Notes under the pieces: model-generated | Database searches by the model: none | What the model saw: only the letters and a program-made list of their open reading frames with translations | Told to the model about the DNA's origin: nothing | Part shown: positions 13,292-25,652 of the stretch, piece by piece | Layout: each line of letters begins with the position of its first letter | How positions within the stretch are numbered: the stretch's first letter is position 1 | Made by a program: the position numbers and the translations under genes | NCBI GenBank assembly: GCA_900239685.1 | Contig: OENT01000198.1 | Location: 100,739-164,738, forward strand | Reading direction: 5' to 3' | Length of the DNA stretch: 64,000 bases | From: Rotaria macrura | Taxonomy: Eukaryota > Rotifera > Eurotatoria > Philodinida > Philodinidae

Positions 13292-16200
13292 CTCCAAATA
13301 ATGAAGAGCCTTTACATATGCATCGAGTTTGTTACATTACAAATTGGTCTCGATATCGAACTGGCGAAGCAAAATTTGAAATTGAATTTATTGATCCATT
13401 TATGTGTTCTCACATTATTTATGCCTATGCCACTGTTGATGAACATAAACCGGAAATTGTTCCAATACAAAAAGATGATCTTGGTTAGAAGACACATAAA
13501 GAGAAGACGAGAAGAAAAATTTTCATTTTTTCTTTATTACTTATAGAACATTACCGAGAACTTGCTCTACTGAAAAGATCGAATCCTAATCTGAAAATAT
13601 CTATTCGATTAGGTGGTAAAGTTTCGCAATATTCTCGTTATTTAAAACAATCAAAATTAGCAACACAGCTTGTTCGCAGTCTTATATGGTAATTTTTAAT
13701 AGTATTGATTCGATCAAGAAATTTGTTTTTTGTTTTCTGTCTACGTACTCAAGGTACATGGCTACACATGGTTTTGATGGAGTTGATATAGCACTTGAAC
13801 TTCTCGATGCTGATCTTCCAGAAGATAAAGCAGCATTGACAACTTTAATTGAAGTGTGATTTCAACTGATGATTAAGAAAATGATTTCTTTTTCCATGCA
13901 TTTCTAGGAACTAACGAAACAAAAACGATTGATGCTACGATCAACTATTACATTAACAGCTGCTCCATTCGTAGAAAATCTTTTAAAAGTATATCAAATT
14001 GATAAAATTGGAAAGTAATATTAACAATAAAAATAAAACAAGAGTCTGATTAATAATCGTTTCTGTTTTCTTAGTCTTGTCGATTATATCAATTTGATGA
14101 CTTTTGATTTTTATGGTACATGAATATTGAAGATATGATTCGAAACATTTTTTTTTATTTACCATTCTCTTATAACTAGGTCCGTGGGATGAAAAAACTG
14201 GTGTGTTTGCACCATTATTTCATCAACACTATCAAGTAGAATCTGAATCACTCCGTAATGTTGTAAGTCAAATAAATGAATGAGTTGCTTTTATTTTCTA
14301 TGAATTTGAAAGGATGGTCTTGTTAAATTATGGCTTAGTCTTGGTGTACCACGACGAAAACTTATCATTGGTATTCCTGCCTATGGTCGTTCATTCACAT
14401 TATCAGGTAGACAAACTGGTCTACACGCTCCTGGTTAGTTGATGATTTGTTTTTCGCATTCAATTTTATCATTGATATTGATGCTTTTGTTTCGTAGCTA
14501 ATGGTCCAGGTTATCCTGGTCGATATACAAAAACTCGAGGTTTTCTCTCCTATTACGAGGTTTAAATGATTCTTTTACTTATATATCAAAGAAAAATAAA
14601 CATCGATTTTGTTTTTTGCATTGGTCAGGTTTGTGAAAAAGGACAATCTCAAAATTGGCAAAGAGTATGGTTAGACTCTGAAAAAGCATGGTATATGACT
14701 AATGGAGATCAATGGATCACCTATGAAGATGTTGATTCAGCAGCATTGAAAGTAAGTTTTTCTGAATAAAATCAATTGACAAGTATTACATATGTCGAGA
14801 AAAATTTCTACTGTAGACATAAATTTATGGTAAACAATTTCTTACGTTACGGAGTGTGGTTTTCTATTACAAACCATAATATATGTATGCTTAATCATAC
14901 ACACTGTTGAATCCGCAATTGAACAAGCTCTTATCCTCTAACACAATATGTAGAGTGCTCTAGTCAAGTAATAGAGAACAATAGAAAAAACTTGTATTAT
15001 GCATATTCAGATCAATTATACTATTTGGATTAGATAATTTTTATAGAGAGCATCAACGTATATTACGATGAGATCTATATCTAGAAATTGTATATGCACT
15101 AGAGGGTCTATCAAGAACATGTATAAAATATTCTTTTTATCTCTTTTGTAATCATTTATCCTATATTACTTATGAACTATGAGTATGCACAGTTCATCTG
15201 TTCTACATATATAAGAAACAATGACATCACTATATGAATTTATTTTGCATAAAAAATTCGATTTGATTGATATCGATTTAAATGCAAAAAACAATGACAT
15301 TAATAACTTCAAAGAATTTCATATTATAAAAAATTAAATTAACCATTGCTATTCAGAAGTATATTCATTCAAGAAACATTGATCATAACATGTAAATACG
15401 TGCATAGATTGCAATCAAGACTATGTACTTTAACATAACATATTTAGAAATAATCTCCTAAATTCGTAGAAAACAAAAATTTTTTTTGCCTATCTAAACT
15501 GGCTATCATATTACAGTGAATGGCTTCGTCATAGTTTATTCATAATATTCATAGTTATGAGATCATATCACACATGCATATATGTATATCTATTGATATA
15601 ATTAGGCACAATATGCAAAAGCAGAACAACTTGGTGGAGTATTTATATGGAGTATTGATAATGATGGTACGTGATGTGTAATTAATTAATATTTGTAATA
15701 CAATTATAGTTTTTACTTAAATTTCAGAATTTTCTGGATTCTTCTGTAATACGGAGCCATTTCCAATCACTAGACAAGTTTTTTCAACGCTCAATCTTCC
15801 TGTACCAACGACGATTGCACCAACAATTGGTATGCAACATCGAGTTCCAGCTACAGTTGCTCCTGCAGTTCGTTTTGTTAGTGTACAAGCTCAACAAGCA
15901 TCTGGATCACAAACGATACCTAATAATTTACAACAACTATTGAATGCTCTTAGTGTTTTATCGGGTACGACAAGCTATACACCCGTTGTTGAATCAGCAG
16001 CACCCCAACCGGTTGCACATCAAAAATATAATGCTGAATATATATGCGCTCGTCATCATACTGGTCGTAATGGAATTCATCGTGATCGTACAAATTGCTC
16101 AATATTTTATTTTTGTGAAGGTAATGATTTATCATCATTACGTTATCATATATTTTTCTGTCCACCTGGCCTTGAATTTTCCATGGATGCATGTACCTGT

Positions 16201-16629
16201 GATTGGCCAACAGGTCGCTCATGTCAACCAACAAGTGAAACATTCTGTGTATCACATCCATTAATAACAACAACAGAATCAACGACAACAACAACAACAA
16301 TAAAACCAGCAAGAGCAGCAACATTTCAATCAAGTATTCCTCAATCGGCCATGATCGCATTAAATGGTTTAGGACAATTGTTAGGTGTATCAGGCGGTTC
16401 AACCCCGATATTCGACTGTGCTGGCCGACGCTCTGGCCTTTATCGAGATATGTACGATTGTACAAAATTTTATTTCTGTACAAGCAATCAAGAAGCCGAT
16501 GGTTCATTACTTCGCTATGATTTTGTCTGTCCTAGTAACTATGCATTTAGTATGACAACATGTCGATGTGAACTTGGACAAAGTCATACATGTCATACAT
16601 TAACAAAAACTGATTGTCTTCTCTTATAA
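13292..16629 (+). CDS. GH18 chitinase-like protein with two C-terminal chitin-binding domains (5' end not placed)
   Basis: GH18 family protein. Recognised exons: 13292-13483, 13547-13688, 13754-13853, 13908-14014, 14075-14115, 14180-14262, 14313-14433, 14498-14559, 14629-14751, 15606-15666, 15728-16629 (about 644 residues; the first, signal-peptide exon is missing from this model). Family landmarks are RVCYITNWSRYRTG, VDYINLMTFDFYG, IIGIPAYGRSFTLSG, GFLSYYE and GGVFIWSIDNDD. A Thr/Ala/Gln-rich linker joins two cysteine-rich CBM14-like modules, about ICARHHTG...CQP and FDCAGRRSG...CHT, each with six-cysteine spacing and YFC motifs. The active-site segment reads FDGVDIALELL: the proton-donor Glu is kept, but the essential Asp two positions before it is Ala and the following Trp is Leu. 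The IGGW strand is also changed to IRLGGKV. Activity is doubtful; a lectin or weak hydrolase role is possible. An exon boundary after FLSYYE is shared with the minus-strand paralogue. Confidence 0.88.
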
Positions 16630-18460
16630 AAGAATGAAAAAAACAAAAATTACTAAGACTTACACAGAAAACAAAAGTACATAAAAATCTTTTCACCTGT
16701 TTTCTTGTTATTTAATTTATCATTACAATAAAATAAATACTGTCACTTTGTTTTTTCAAAAATTTAAATATTGTTTAATATTAGAGTAATTTCTATATAT
16801 GGTATCGAACTTTGATGTTGATATTTGAGTAAAATACGTCAATATTCTCATGTAGAAATTCATATTTACAAATTTTCAATCTAGTATTACATGTATTATC
16901 GTTTTCAATGAGTAAATTTATTGAATCATAAAACGAATGTTTATCATAGATTTTTAAATTTTCTTCATCCGATACATAAAACGAAATTTCGTGCTCAATA
17001 TCGATTACTTATAATCATTTCAAATGTCTCTTTTTATAATTACATCAAGTCAACAATTGCATTTAAAATCAGTTCGTGCTGATTATAATTACATATATCA
17101 AAATAAAAAATAATCAATCATTCGAATATCATCCCATTTCATCAGCACACCTTTTCTTATCTCTTGACGCTAACAAATTTTTTTTTGTATCACATCTATG
17201 ACTCGTTCTTCCTTTTTGACACATCGTGCTCTATAGAAAACTAAGCGTTTGGTGGTTCATTTCGAATTCAACTGATATAGTATGTCATGAACATGCAAGT
17301 TATTTTAGAGATTCACTCTAGAATCGTCTCGATACTTGTTGATTTTTACATATAGAATCAGAAATTCAACTCGACAAGATCGATAAAAACGAAAATTATT
17401 CGAAAGACAATAGAAATTACGTTTTTTGTTTGAATGCATATAATGTATCTCCCCCCCTCTCTCTCTATGTATGTATGTATATAAAATGTTGAATATATTA
17501 TTCTCTTCTGTATTTAATAATACATTAGAACCGCAATAAGATATAATCAAAATGGATAAAAACATGGTGGACAAAACATAAGAAAGTGCACTCTTCAGAA
17601 TGTGATAAGACACTGTCGAAATGAATCGTTACTAGACGTGATATAGATAATAATCTATAAACAAAGAATTTTGTAGTTTTTCGCTTGTGTGTCTGTGTTC
17701 ATCCGATTATCTGAATGAATGAACACAACGATGAAGAGTAAAATAACATTCACAGTAAATACGATCGTTTTTTCTTCTATGCTTTCATTTGAGAAAACTC
17801 AAAATAATTGTTCTGTATCATAGTTGTTGAGTAATTTGATATAAAAATAGTAGTGCTGCTTGTTATCTCTCTATTCCATCAGTCTCGGTCTTATGAATAG
17901 ACAATAAATTATTAAAAGTCGGATGTATCAAAAGAACAACGCAGAACTGAATCAATTGTTACTTGTATGTTTTTATACATAATTCACCATGTTAAAATAG
18001 AGTAGAAGTTTATGTCTCTTGAGTTCAACATATTATTTCGAAAAAATGAAACTGAATTTTATCTATAATTATCCGAAGATTTGACCTGATTGTTAATCAA
18101 TGAGTATTTCATATGAAAGTTCTTTTCTATTTCATCGTCTACGCATTAATCATCATTAATCCAATATGACTTTGACCAAATGCTTTCGTTAAAAATGACA
18201 ATGTCGATAGAATATATACATGTCTATGAAGAAGACATTGAACAGAGACACATACATTTTTTCTTCTTTTTTTTTCCCCTACATTTTATTCTCTTAAGAG
18301 AGTATCAGATATGAAGAATATGCGTATAAATATATATGTAGGTGTACATCACTTATCTATATGAATTCATTCATATATTCATTCATTCGTACTATGTATT
18401 GTTCTTATTGTTGCCACAGTTTCGGTTCGTTGAGCATTCGGACACGATGAGTATGACCTT

Positions 18461-18492
<32 letters not shown>

Positions 18493-18722
18493 GAGTGTGT
18501 TGTCTTTACTTACTTGAGCTTTAACCGTGTCCGTATATCTTGATATATATATTGGAGAGTAAAAAAGTAGAAAAAAGCCGTACCTTGACTAAGTAGTATC
18601 ATGTCAAAAATTTGATCATCACTCATTGATTATTAAGTTTTATTAAAGAAAAACAAAGAGAGACAATATTGGAAAACAATAACAATATCGAACAACAAAT
18701 TCATATTTGTGTAATAATCAAT
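16630..18722. other. intergenic region
   Basis: No gene recognised. It contains the 3' flank of the chitinase-like gene, a CCCCCC/CTCTCT patch near 17450-17466 and a TA run at about 18471-18492. It presumably includes the promoter and 5' leader of the next gene, since that gene's frame is open from a stop at 18627. Confidence 0.5.
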
Positions 18723-20812
18723 ATGAATTTAACTATGCAGCAACCTGTACCCTATCCATTTTATATGGATTCACAACATCTTCGATTTTCTTTTCCATGG
18801 TCGACAAATCCTTATTCATTTCAAACACATTCTCAACCATATTATTCTTCACCATCATATCAACTTTCTCCATCATTAGCACCTGTATCCTATCCAGTAC
18901 CATTCATTCTAACTCATCGGCCACGTCCTAATCCACCGCCAAAACCAATAAATTCATTTTCATCATATACAAATACACGTTATAATCATTTAAAACAATC
19001 AAGCAGTCATATGCATCGACATCGTTCTATAGATACATCATTACATTCTCAACGTTATTCCATTGTCAATCATCATTATCAACCAGCGAAAACAAAATCA
19101 GCCACAGATTTTAATCAACTATCACATCTAAATTCAGCACAACTACTCAAAGCTCATTCATGGCACGCAATGAATCATAATCATCAAACCAACTTAAATA
19201 TAAATCATTCCAAAGACATGCATGTAATTCGTGAGAATCAGTTGAATTGTTCATCTTCAACTCAGCAGCAACAACAACAACAATATCATCAAAAACATTT
19301 ATCTACGTCATCAAAACAAAAACAAATCAATGAATATGATATTGTGCGTATATCAACATTAGATGAAGTGCCCATCATAAAAAGTCCAATATATAAAGAA
19401 AATAGAATACTATCTGCGAAAAATAAAAATCAATCGACTCAAATCAATATAAATCAACGATCATCATCATCGTCTTCAACGACAAGTAGTAGTCATTCAT
19501 CGTTACAGAAAGTTTTAAATGGTACATTACGTCAAGATCCTCGACTCAATGCTGCCATGGAAGATTTGCGACAATTGCGCGGTGTATCAAGCCATAGTAA
19601 ATCATTAACGTATGTCTGTTGACTTTTTCTTTTGGTTCTAATGTTTCAATTTTAAGACATATTTTAGTCCGCATCGTCGAGATTTAAGTCGCGATAGTCT
19701 TTGTTCTAATTCAACGCATTCATCATCGTCTTCGAACTCAAGATCTCGTCATCATAGTCACTCGAGTTTTACATCTCTCGAACGTTTAGAAATTCGACGT
19801 TTAATAAAAAATATTAAAACGAATGGTTTACAATCACTCAGCACTCCCATCACTGTACTATCGAAATCGGAACGATCAACTGAAAAAACTCTAACTAAAA
19901 AATCTTCATCAATATCTACAATTAATAAACCCGAAAAATCTTCGATTACTGAAGAATTAGAACGAGAATTCAATAAAATACGTTCGAATAATCCAAATCA
20001 AGAATTAATCTATGTCAAACCATCATTAATTAGTATACAGAAGAAATCTAATTTATCAATAGCAATGACAGATCAAATTTCAAATGAAAAACAAAATAAA
20101 ACAAATGATGTAAGTCATTGAATCTTTTGACATGAATATTCTTATCAAATCTAATCCTTATCTATTTTTTCAGTCTTCAACATGCAAACAAATCAATGAT
20201 GAAACGTACGAAAATCCAGTATCGTCTATTCCAAATGTATCAAATAGTCCTACGCTTGCCATGGATAAATTACTCAACGAAAAAAATCTTTCAGAAATCA
20301 AACCTGAATATGCCATACCAATAAAAAAACTTGCCGATGTTAATCTTCGTTCGACAAAAAAAGATGAACAAACACGTAGTTTCAGTTTTTGTAAACCAAT
20401 CAATGATATTGATAATGAAATACGACAAACACGTCCACTGTCAATGCTTAATTGGCTACAATACGGCTTGACAAATCCATTTCCAACCACATTTCAACCA
20501 AATAGAATTACAAATAATAACAATACCATTGAATATGAATACGATAAATCATTAGTTAAAGAAAATATTTATGCATCTGATATCGACGTACATATACCGT
20601 TACCAAATGAAAAAGATTATCTTAATAATCAAACAATGATGACAGATTATTTATCGGATTATAAACAAACAAAAGCTAATTCTTCAATATTAAATGATTT
20701 CTCACGTTTATTTACACGTTTCGGTACGAATAAACATGAACATAAAAGTAAATTAAAAAGAAAATTACATAAAAATAATAATAATAATAATTTACGTTGT
20801 TCAATTATGTAA
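18723..20812 (+). CDS. disordered Ser/Asn/Gln/His-rich protein with polybasic tail and CaaX box
   Basis: Family not recognised. Three exons: 18723-19609, 19668-20109, 20174-20812; 655 residues. The first in-frame ATG after the upstream stop at 18627 is 18723; ATG 18735 is an alternative. The protein is low complexity: a Pro/Tyr/Ser-rich N-terminus, a poly-Gln tract near 19264-19281, and poly-Ser stretches in exons 1 and 2. A more ordered helical patch, EELEREFNKIRSNN, lies at the end of exon 2. The tail is basic (KLKRKLHK), then poly-Asn, then CSIM at the very end. CSIM fits a CaaX prenylation box, where terminal Met favours farnesylation; with the basic stretch it predicts membrane attachment. 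It could be a scaffold or cytoskeletal adaptor, but no domain supports this. It converges on the CAP-Gly gene, 141 bp away. Confidence 0.75.
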
Positions 20813-20953
20813 ACGAGAATGACTTTCTACTAGTGTCGTTGTTGTTGTTGTTATTGTTTTGTTTCCTATTCCTTACGTTTCGTTCATCTTATTTATTATG
20901 TATATGTAGAATTTTAGTATTGAAATATTTACAATTTACATCGTTGTTTTTCC

Positions 20954-21472
20954 TCATTTTTGTTTTATTTCACAAGATAAAGTTTTCTCTCGAGTAAGTT
21001 TAGTTAAACGACAAAATATTCCACGATTATTTGTTGTTTGAAAATAACATCGACCACGAACAACACCATTTGTTTTTCCTAATGAAGGATCATCAAGTAT
21101 GACACCAGCCCAATCACCTGTACCCAATGTTGTTTCACCAATATATAATATAATACCTGACCATTGTCCATTGACATATATTCGATCACCGATTTTCAAT
21201 GAATCCGTATCATGATTAAGTATAGGTTCGAAACGAGATAGTTCGTGTGTTGTTGGACTTGTATTAAAATATGTACGACTACAAATCGATCGAGAGCGTA
21301 AAGTTGCACTTAGATTATGCGAAGTAAATTGTTGACAATCATGATGACTTGAACTATGTGGAAATGGTGTTTTTGTTGTTGTTGTTGTTGTTGAAGATGA
21401 ATTTTTCCGTGAAATGGAAGTTAGATGAGATGATGTAGAACGTGGAAGAATGGTTGTTGCAGATTTGCGCAT
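20954..21472 (-). CDS. small CAP-Gly domain protein
   Basis: Single-exon protein of 172 residues. The first 90 residues are Ser/Thr-rich and probably disordered, including a poly-Thr run. A CAP-Gly domain fills about residues 92-160, with the typical order KIGDRIYVNGQWSG, LGTGDWAGVILDDPSLGK and RCYFQTTNNRGIF. CAP-Gly domains bind C-terminal EEY/F-type motifs of tubulin, EB proteins and CLIP partners, so a microtubule-linked role is likely. The diagnostic GKNDG groove motif is GKTNG here (132-136): Asn to Thr and Asp to Asn, which may change binding. No coiled coil follows, so this is not a full CLIP-170 or dynactin p150 protein. The next gene upstream on the same strand encodes a coiled-coil protein and ends about 1 kb away. 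Confidence 0.85.
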   Translation of the reverse strand: MRKSATTILPRSTSSHLTSISRKNSSSTTTTTTKTPFPHSSSHHDCQQFTSHNLSATLRSRSICSRTYFNTSPTTHELSRFEPILNHDTDSLKIGDRIYVNGQWSGIILYIGETTLGTGDWAGVILDDPSLGKTNGVVRGRCYFQTTNNRGIFCRLTKLTREKTLSCEIKQK

Positions 21473-22465
21473 CTTGTTACAACTTCAAATGAATAAAGGA
21501 TAGATAATGAATGTCCGTCACGTACATCTATGTAATAAGATTATGTATAATAAAGCAACTATTATTCATCTGTTCTTTTAGCATAATCAATTCCATAGAA
21601 GAAAGAAAATAAAATCACTGTTTTTAGACTCCCTTTGGCAATCAACAATCAAAGTTATCGTGACTATCTAATAGAAAATAATGTTTCGATAAAGTACTAC
21701 TCTTTACTTACGTGAATCTCTATTGCGTAAGTTCGTTCGTTTCTTTTTCTTACTTTTTTCTTTTTTTTATACATAAATTCTTTGTTCAAATCAATTGAAA
21801 GAAAGAAATGCTTGACGTACCTATCTACCTCCTAGTGAGTCGACGTTGTCTTCGTTCATCTAATTATTTGACCGGAGATTACCGTGTATTGTACATGTAA
21901 CAATGAATCGCTATTTCTTTTGGTCTCATTTAGTCGACTGTCTCTTTCTCTATTTTTTTTTACTTCGTATGTCTTCATTTTCTTTCCCAAATCCTAATGC
22001 ATTACGGAGAAAACAAATAGCATACATTCTTTGCTCTTTCTTTTTTTCTTCTTCTTCTATCGATAGATTATTCCCATTTTTTTTTCTTGGTCTGCAATTG
22101 AGCTGTATACATATGTGCGTGGACGTTTTTTTTTTTCCATTCCTATCTTTTTTTTTTTCATCATGCCGTCATCATCATCATCACTCATTTCCATAGGTCG
22201 CTACTCAACAAGTAGAATATCTCTTGAGAGATCATGCATTAATGAGTATTTTATTAAAAATAAAAGTACACGTGAGAAAAAAAAAATACATATATTTACG
22301 TATGTGTGTATAAATTAACATATTGCTAGGAAAAAAAAGGAGATTCACGTTAACTTTGTGCTTGTTTCTATTTCTTTGTTTTTTTTGTTTTCTAATTTGG
22401 TTCATATACTTGTTCGAATATCAGACTTGAAAGATGTAACATATTACTGTGAGATTCTGTTCGTT
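21473..22465. other. intergenic region between two minus-strand genes
   Basis: T-rich on the plus strand, with several poly-T runs (near 21953, 22079, 22129, 22151). No exon recognised. It presumably holds the promoter of the CAP-Gly gene and the 3' end of the coiled-coil gene. Confidence 0.5.
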
Positions 22466-23945
22466 TTAATGATGATGATGATGATGAAGATAATATACAT
22501 TAGGCAGTTTTGTCAAGGGATTATTTTCAGTTTGTTCAATGAATGAAACACGTCTTCCATCAAGATCATTATTTGAATTCATAACTCGTAAAGATTGCTG
22601 TTGATTTATGCCATTAGATGGCATAGATGGATTTGCTCGATGAATGCTCGTGCTTGTTGATGCATTCGGTAATAGTCTAAATTTATTATTCATACTACTT
22701 TGAAGATGAAATCTATTATCTTACTGTTGTATTTGTTGGTCAACAGCTGCTAATTCATCTGTTACTTGCATCATTTTAAGTAACATGAGACTGCGTTGTT
22801 CATTTAATTCAAGTTTGCTTTGTACATCTTTTTGATGTTCACTTAACATGTAAACTAAATCATGTTCTAATTGACGTATACGACATTCGATAAAGGGAGA
22901 CTGTTGAGAAGAACGATTTGACTTCAAAGCACGGAGTTGTCGAGTTTTTTGTTGAATGGTATCGAGTCTTGAAAAAGAAAATTATTTATGTATTTGAAAA
23001 ATAAAACGAAATTTTCATGGACTACTTTATGTTAGCAAGATGAATTTCACTACGTGTTGGTTCTATCAAAGCTAGTCGATCGAGAGAATTGAGTGCTTGT
23101 TTTAATGAATCAATATAAAAAATAAGCTGTTCACGATGCTGACACATGGTTAGAAGAAATTGCTGTTGTCGATGATCTTTGGCTAGATCAACTGCATAGA
23201 TAAATACATTAAAAATGAAATTGTTTTGTTTTTTTTTGTATATTATAACGATGAGGTATTCAAAAACCAAAAGCAGCGCTTACCCCACCTGGATCTGCCA
23301 GTAAATGATTGGCAGCACTATTGGTAGCTGATTTTGATGAAGATGAAATTCCATTATTGATTATCTGTCTTGAACTGTGTGCTTGCTTTGATGATAAATA
23401 CTATTCATAAAAATTAAATCAATTTAGAAATAATTGACATCAAATAATTCACTTCTTGTAAAAAAGGTGATATTGTTGTTTTATCAATAATTCCTCGATT
23501 AGTTGTTGTTGAAAGTTTATGATTGAATAAATCTGTACTAATCTTATCAATTGAAGGCAACGTATATGGAGGTGGGGCAGGCTTTACAAACGATTCGTCT
23601 CGTCTCTGTTGTATTGCTTTTAGTTCTTGACGTAAACGTTCAACACGTTCTTCAGCCATCTTTAAATCTTTTCGAAGTTCATTTAAATTAAGTGATGATA
23701 ATGGTAATACAGCTAAAAATTAACATACAAGAAAAATCGTATGTTTCGACGATCATGTTATTTTAAAATCGTTTTTTACTTGTTATCCTAGATGTTCCAG
23801 AATCGGATTCTGATATATCGTACGTAATCTTTGACGAAGAGTTTGTGTCAATATTCATAACCTGCAGATATTGCCGAATCATTTCGGCTTGCTTCTTTTG
23901 TCGATTGAATTCATCAATATTTTCAACAGATATATTATTCGCCAT
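22466..23945 (-). CDS. coiled-coil protein with an in-frame TAA and a natural C-terminal His6
   Basis: Family not recognised. Exons (minus): 23945-23780, 23712-23453, 23400-23284, 23191-23026, 22967-22721 or 22466. The start is ATG at 23945 (MANNISVENIDEF). The protein is Gln/Glu/Lys/Arg-rich with heptad-like stretches: RQKKQAEMIRQYL; EERVERLRQELKAIQQRRDE; SKLELNEQRSLMLLKMM. A Pro-rich spacer (KPAPPPYTLPS) separates coiled-coil parts. The last exon reads to VDQQIQQ and then meets TAA at 22723-22721. The same frame stays open for another 84 codons through polar sequence ending NVYYLHHHHHH before a real stop at 22468-22466. The TAA could be the true end, an error, a polymorphism, or lie in a very small GT-AG intron (27 or 30 nt, both in phase). 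A cytoskeletal scaffold is plausible but unproven. Confidence 0.65.
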
Positions 23946-25652
23946 TATTGACACTGGCAAATTTTATTTACATAAGAAAAAAACACAGGCTGCATCAACA
24001 TAAATCAGATGATTCATCGTAGAAGAAAAAAATAAAAGAAAAAAACATTGATGAGAGAAAAAATATTAAACTGATCGATTGATTTACTAATTGATAATGA
24101 TCAGTTTCTTTCTGTTATTATTAAACCTACCAATTCAAATCGAGCAAAACAAATGGAATAGACATTAGTTAGCTATTGATAACATTTAGATACATCACGA
24201 TCGTCATCATTCTTTTCTTCCGTATCGAAAACTGCATTTCTAGAATACATTATGAAACATTAATTGACACATTTTCATGTCCCGCATGCAATTGGCTCAA
24301 CACATTTATGCACTTTTATTAAATGCTACGAATAAAAATAGTATCATTCGAAAGTTTTTTCAGGAACACGTCTATATTCAGCAAAACAATTTTGCAATCA
24401 TTCATGTTACCATGATGTCTTGTAAAATTTTGATAAAAAAATGCCTAATCAATTGTGCACTTTCATTTTATCAACGTTCTTTATCATTTATTTACATACA
24501 TTAGAACAGTGAAGCATGAATCAATTCTTCACTATAAAAGTAATATTCTAGTATGCATCAATTAATTTAGGTGGACGTTTATTATAGTAAGGTTATGAAA
24601 TAAACATTTTCTCTCAAATTTTTTCTTCTTGCCAACAATATGACTTTGATAGTCCAACCTTTACACACATACACATCGATATATGTATACTATAGTGACT
24701 TGTGCTACGATGCAATCTTTCATATAACTTATTTCTATAGACAATTGGAAAAAGATTCCCCAGGTGACATCGTATGACACAGCAAATTGTATTGTCGCCA
24801 GTGTAAAACTAGAAGACATAGATACTAGCGGCATACTTTATATAAATCGTTCTTTTTCATCAATCAATCATCACCCAATATAAAAAAGAAAAAGAATTTT
24901 TTTTTTCACCCCCTCCTACTAGAAATGCATGCTATGTGTTATCAATGTAATTTGCATCACTGTGTCAAACCTTGAATTAAAGTATTGTTTAGATCTTCGA
25001 ATGCATTTGTTAAGCCTTGCTATGCATAGTACTTTTTGCAGTATCGATAGAAAGAGAACGAGCTGTGTTTTCATGACTCATAGGGTAGAGGCACTCATGA
25101 ATAAAGAAGTTAATAAAACAAATACATAGTTGGTTAAAACTACATATATGCCCATTTTCATCAATGAATGCTGATATATTATTTAGGATCTCCTCATTTT
25201 ATTCGTCCATCATTTATGTTTGACACATTTGACATCATAGTAACATTTGCAAAGTTTCTACAAATAATTTGATTAGTTTATAACGATAAATGTTATAGCG
25301 ATGAATCCTTTCGTATTATAGCTATTTTTCTAATATTTAGCATACTTATGCACTTTCAATTGAACAAAGACAAGAGTCAGTAATCAAGAAAAATAATACA
25401 AGGCTTGCGAAGTGTTCATAGGCAACAAACAAAGTTTGATGAGTCTTGCTACAACATAGCAAAATGTTTCTAAAAATCTTTGAAAACAATATAAATTTAT
25501 TTGATATTTTCCAAAGAGATTTTACATAATCATATTGACCGATCGAATTCTTTTAGTTGTTTTGTTTATTCCAATGACATATTTTTCATATGAACTTTGT
25601 GGTTTTTCTAGATTTCTAATTTAGTTTAACGGACAAATAAAATTTAATTCTA
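23946..25652. other. intergenic region between divergent genes
   Basis: No coding exon recognised; the short frames at 24277-24504 and 24929-25129 look random. It holds the divergent promoters of the coiled-coil gene (minus) and the disordered nuclear-like gene (plus). A splice-acceptor-like TTTTTCTAG ends at 25611, 41 bases before the downstream ATG. Confidence 0.45.

Noticed and set aside
15944..16507. 106-codon plus and 185-codon minus frames
   Set aside because: Shadow frames of the chitin-binding exon of the chitinase-like gene; repetitive composition.
18669..18722. N-terminal extension of the CaaX protein
   Set aside because: It starts at TTG, not ATG; the first in-frame ATG is 18723.
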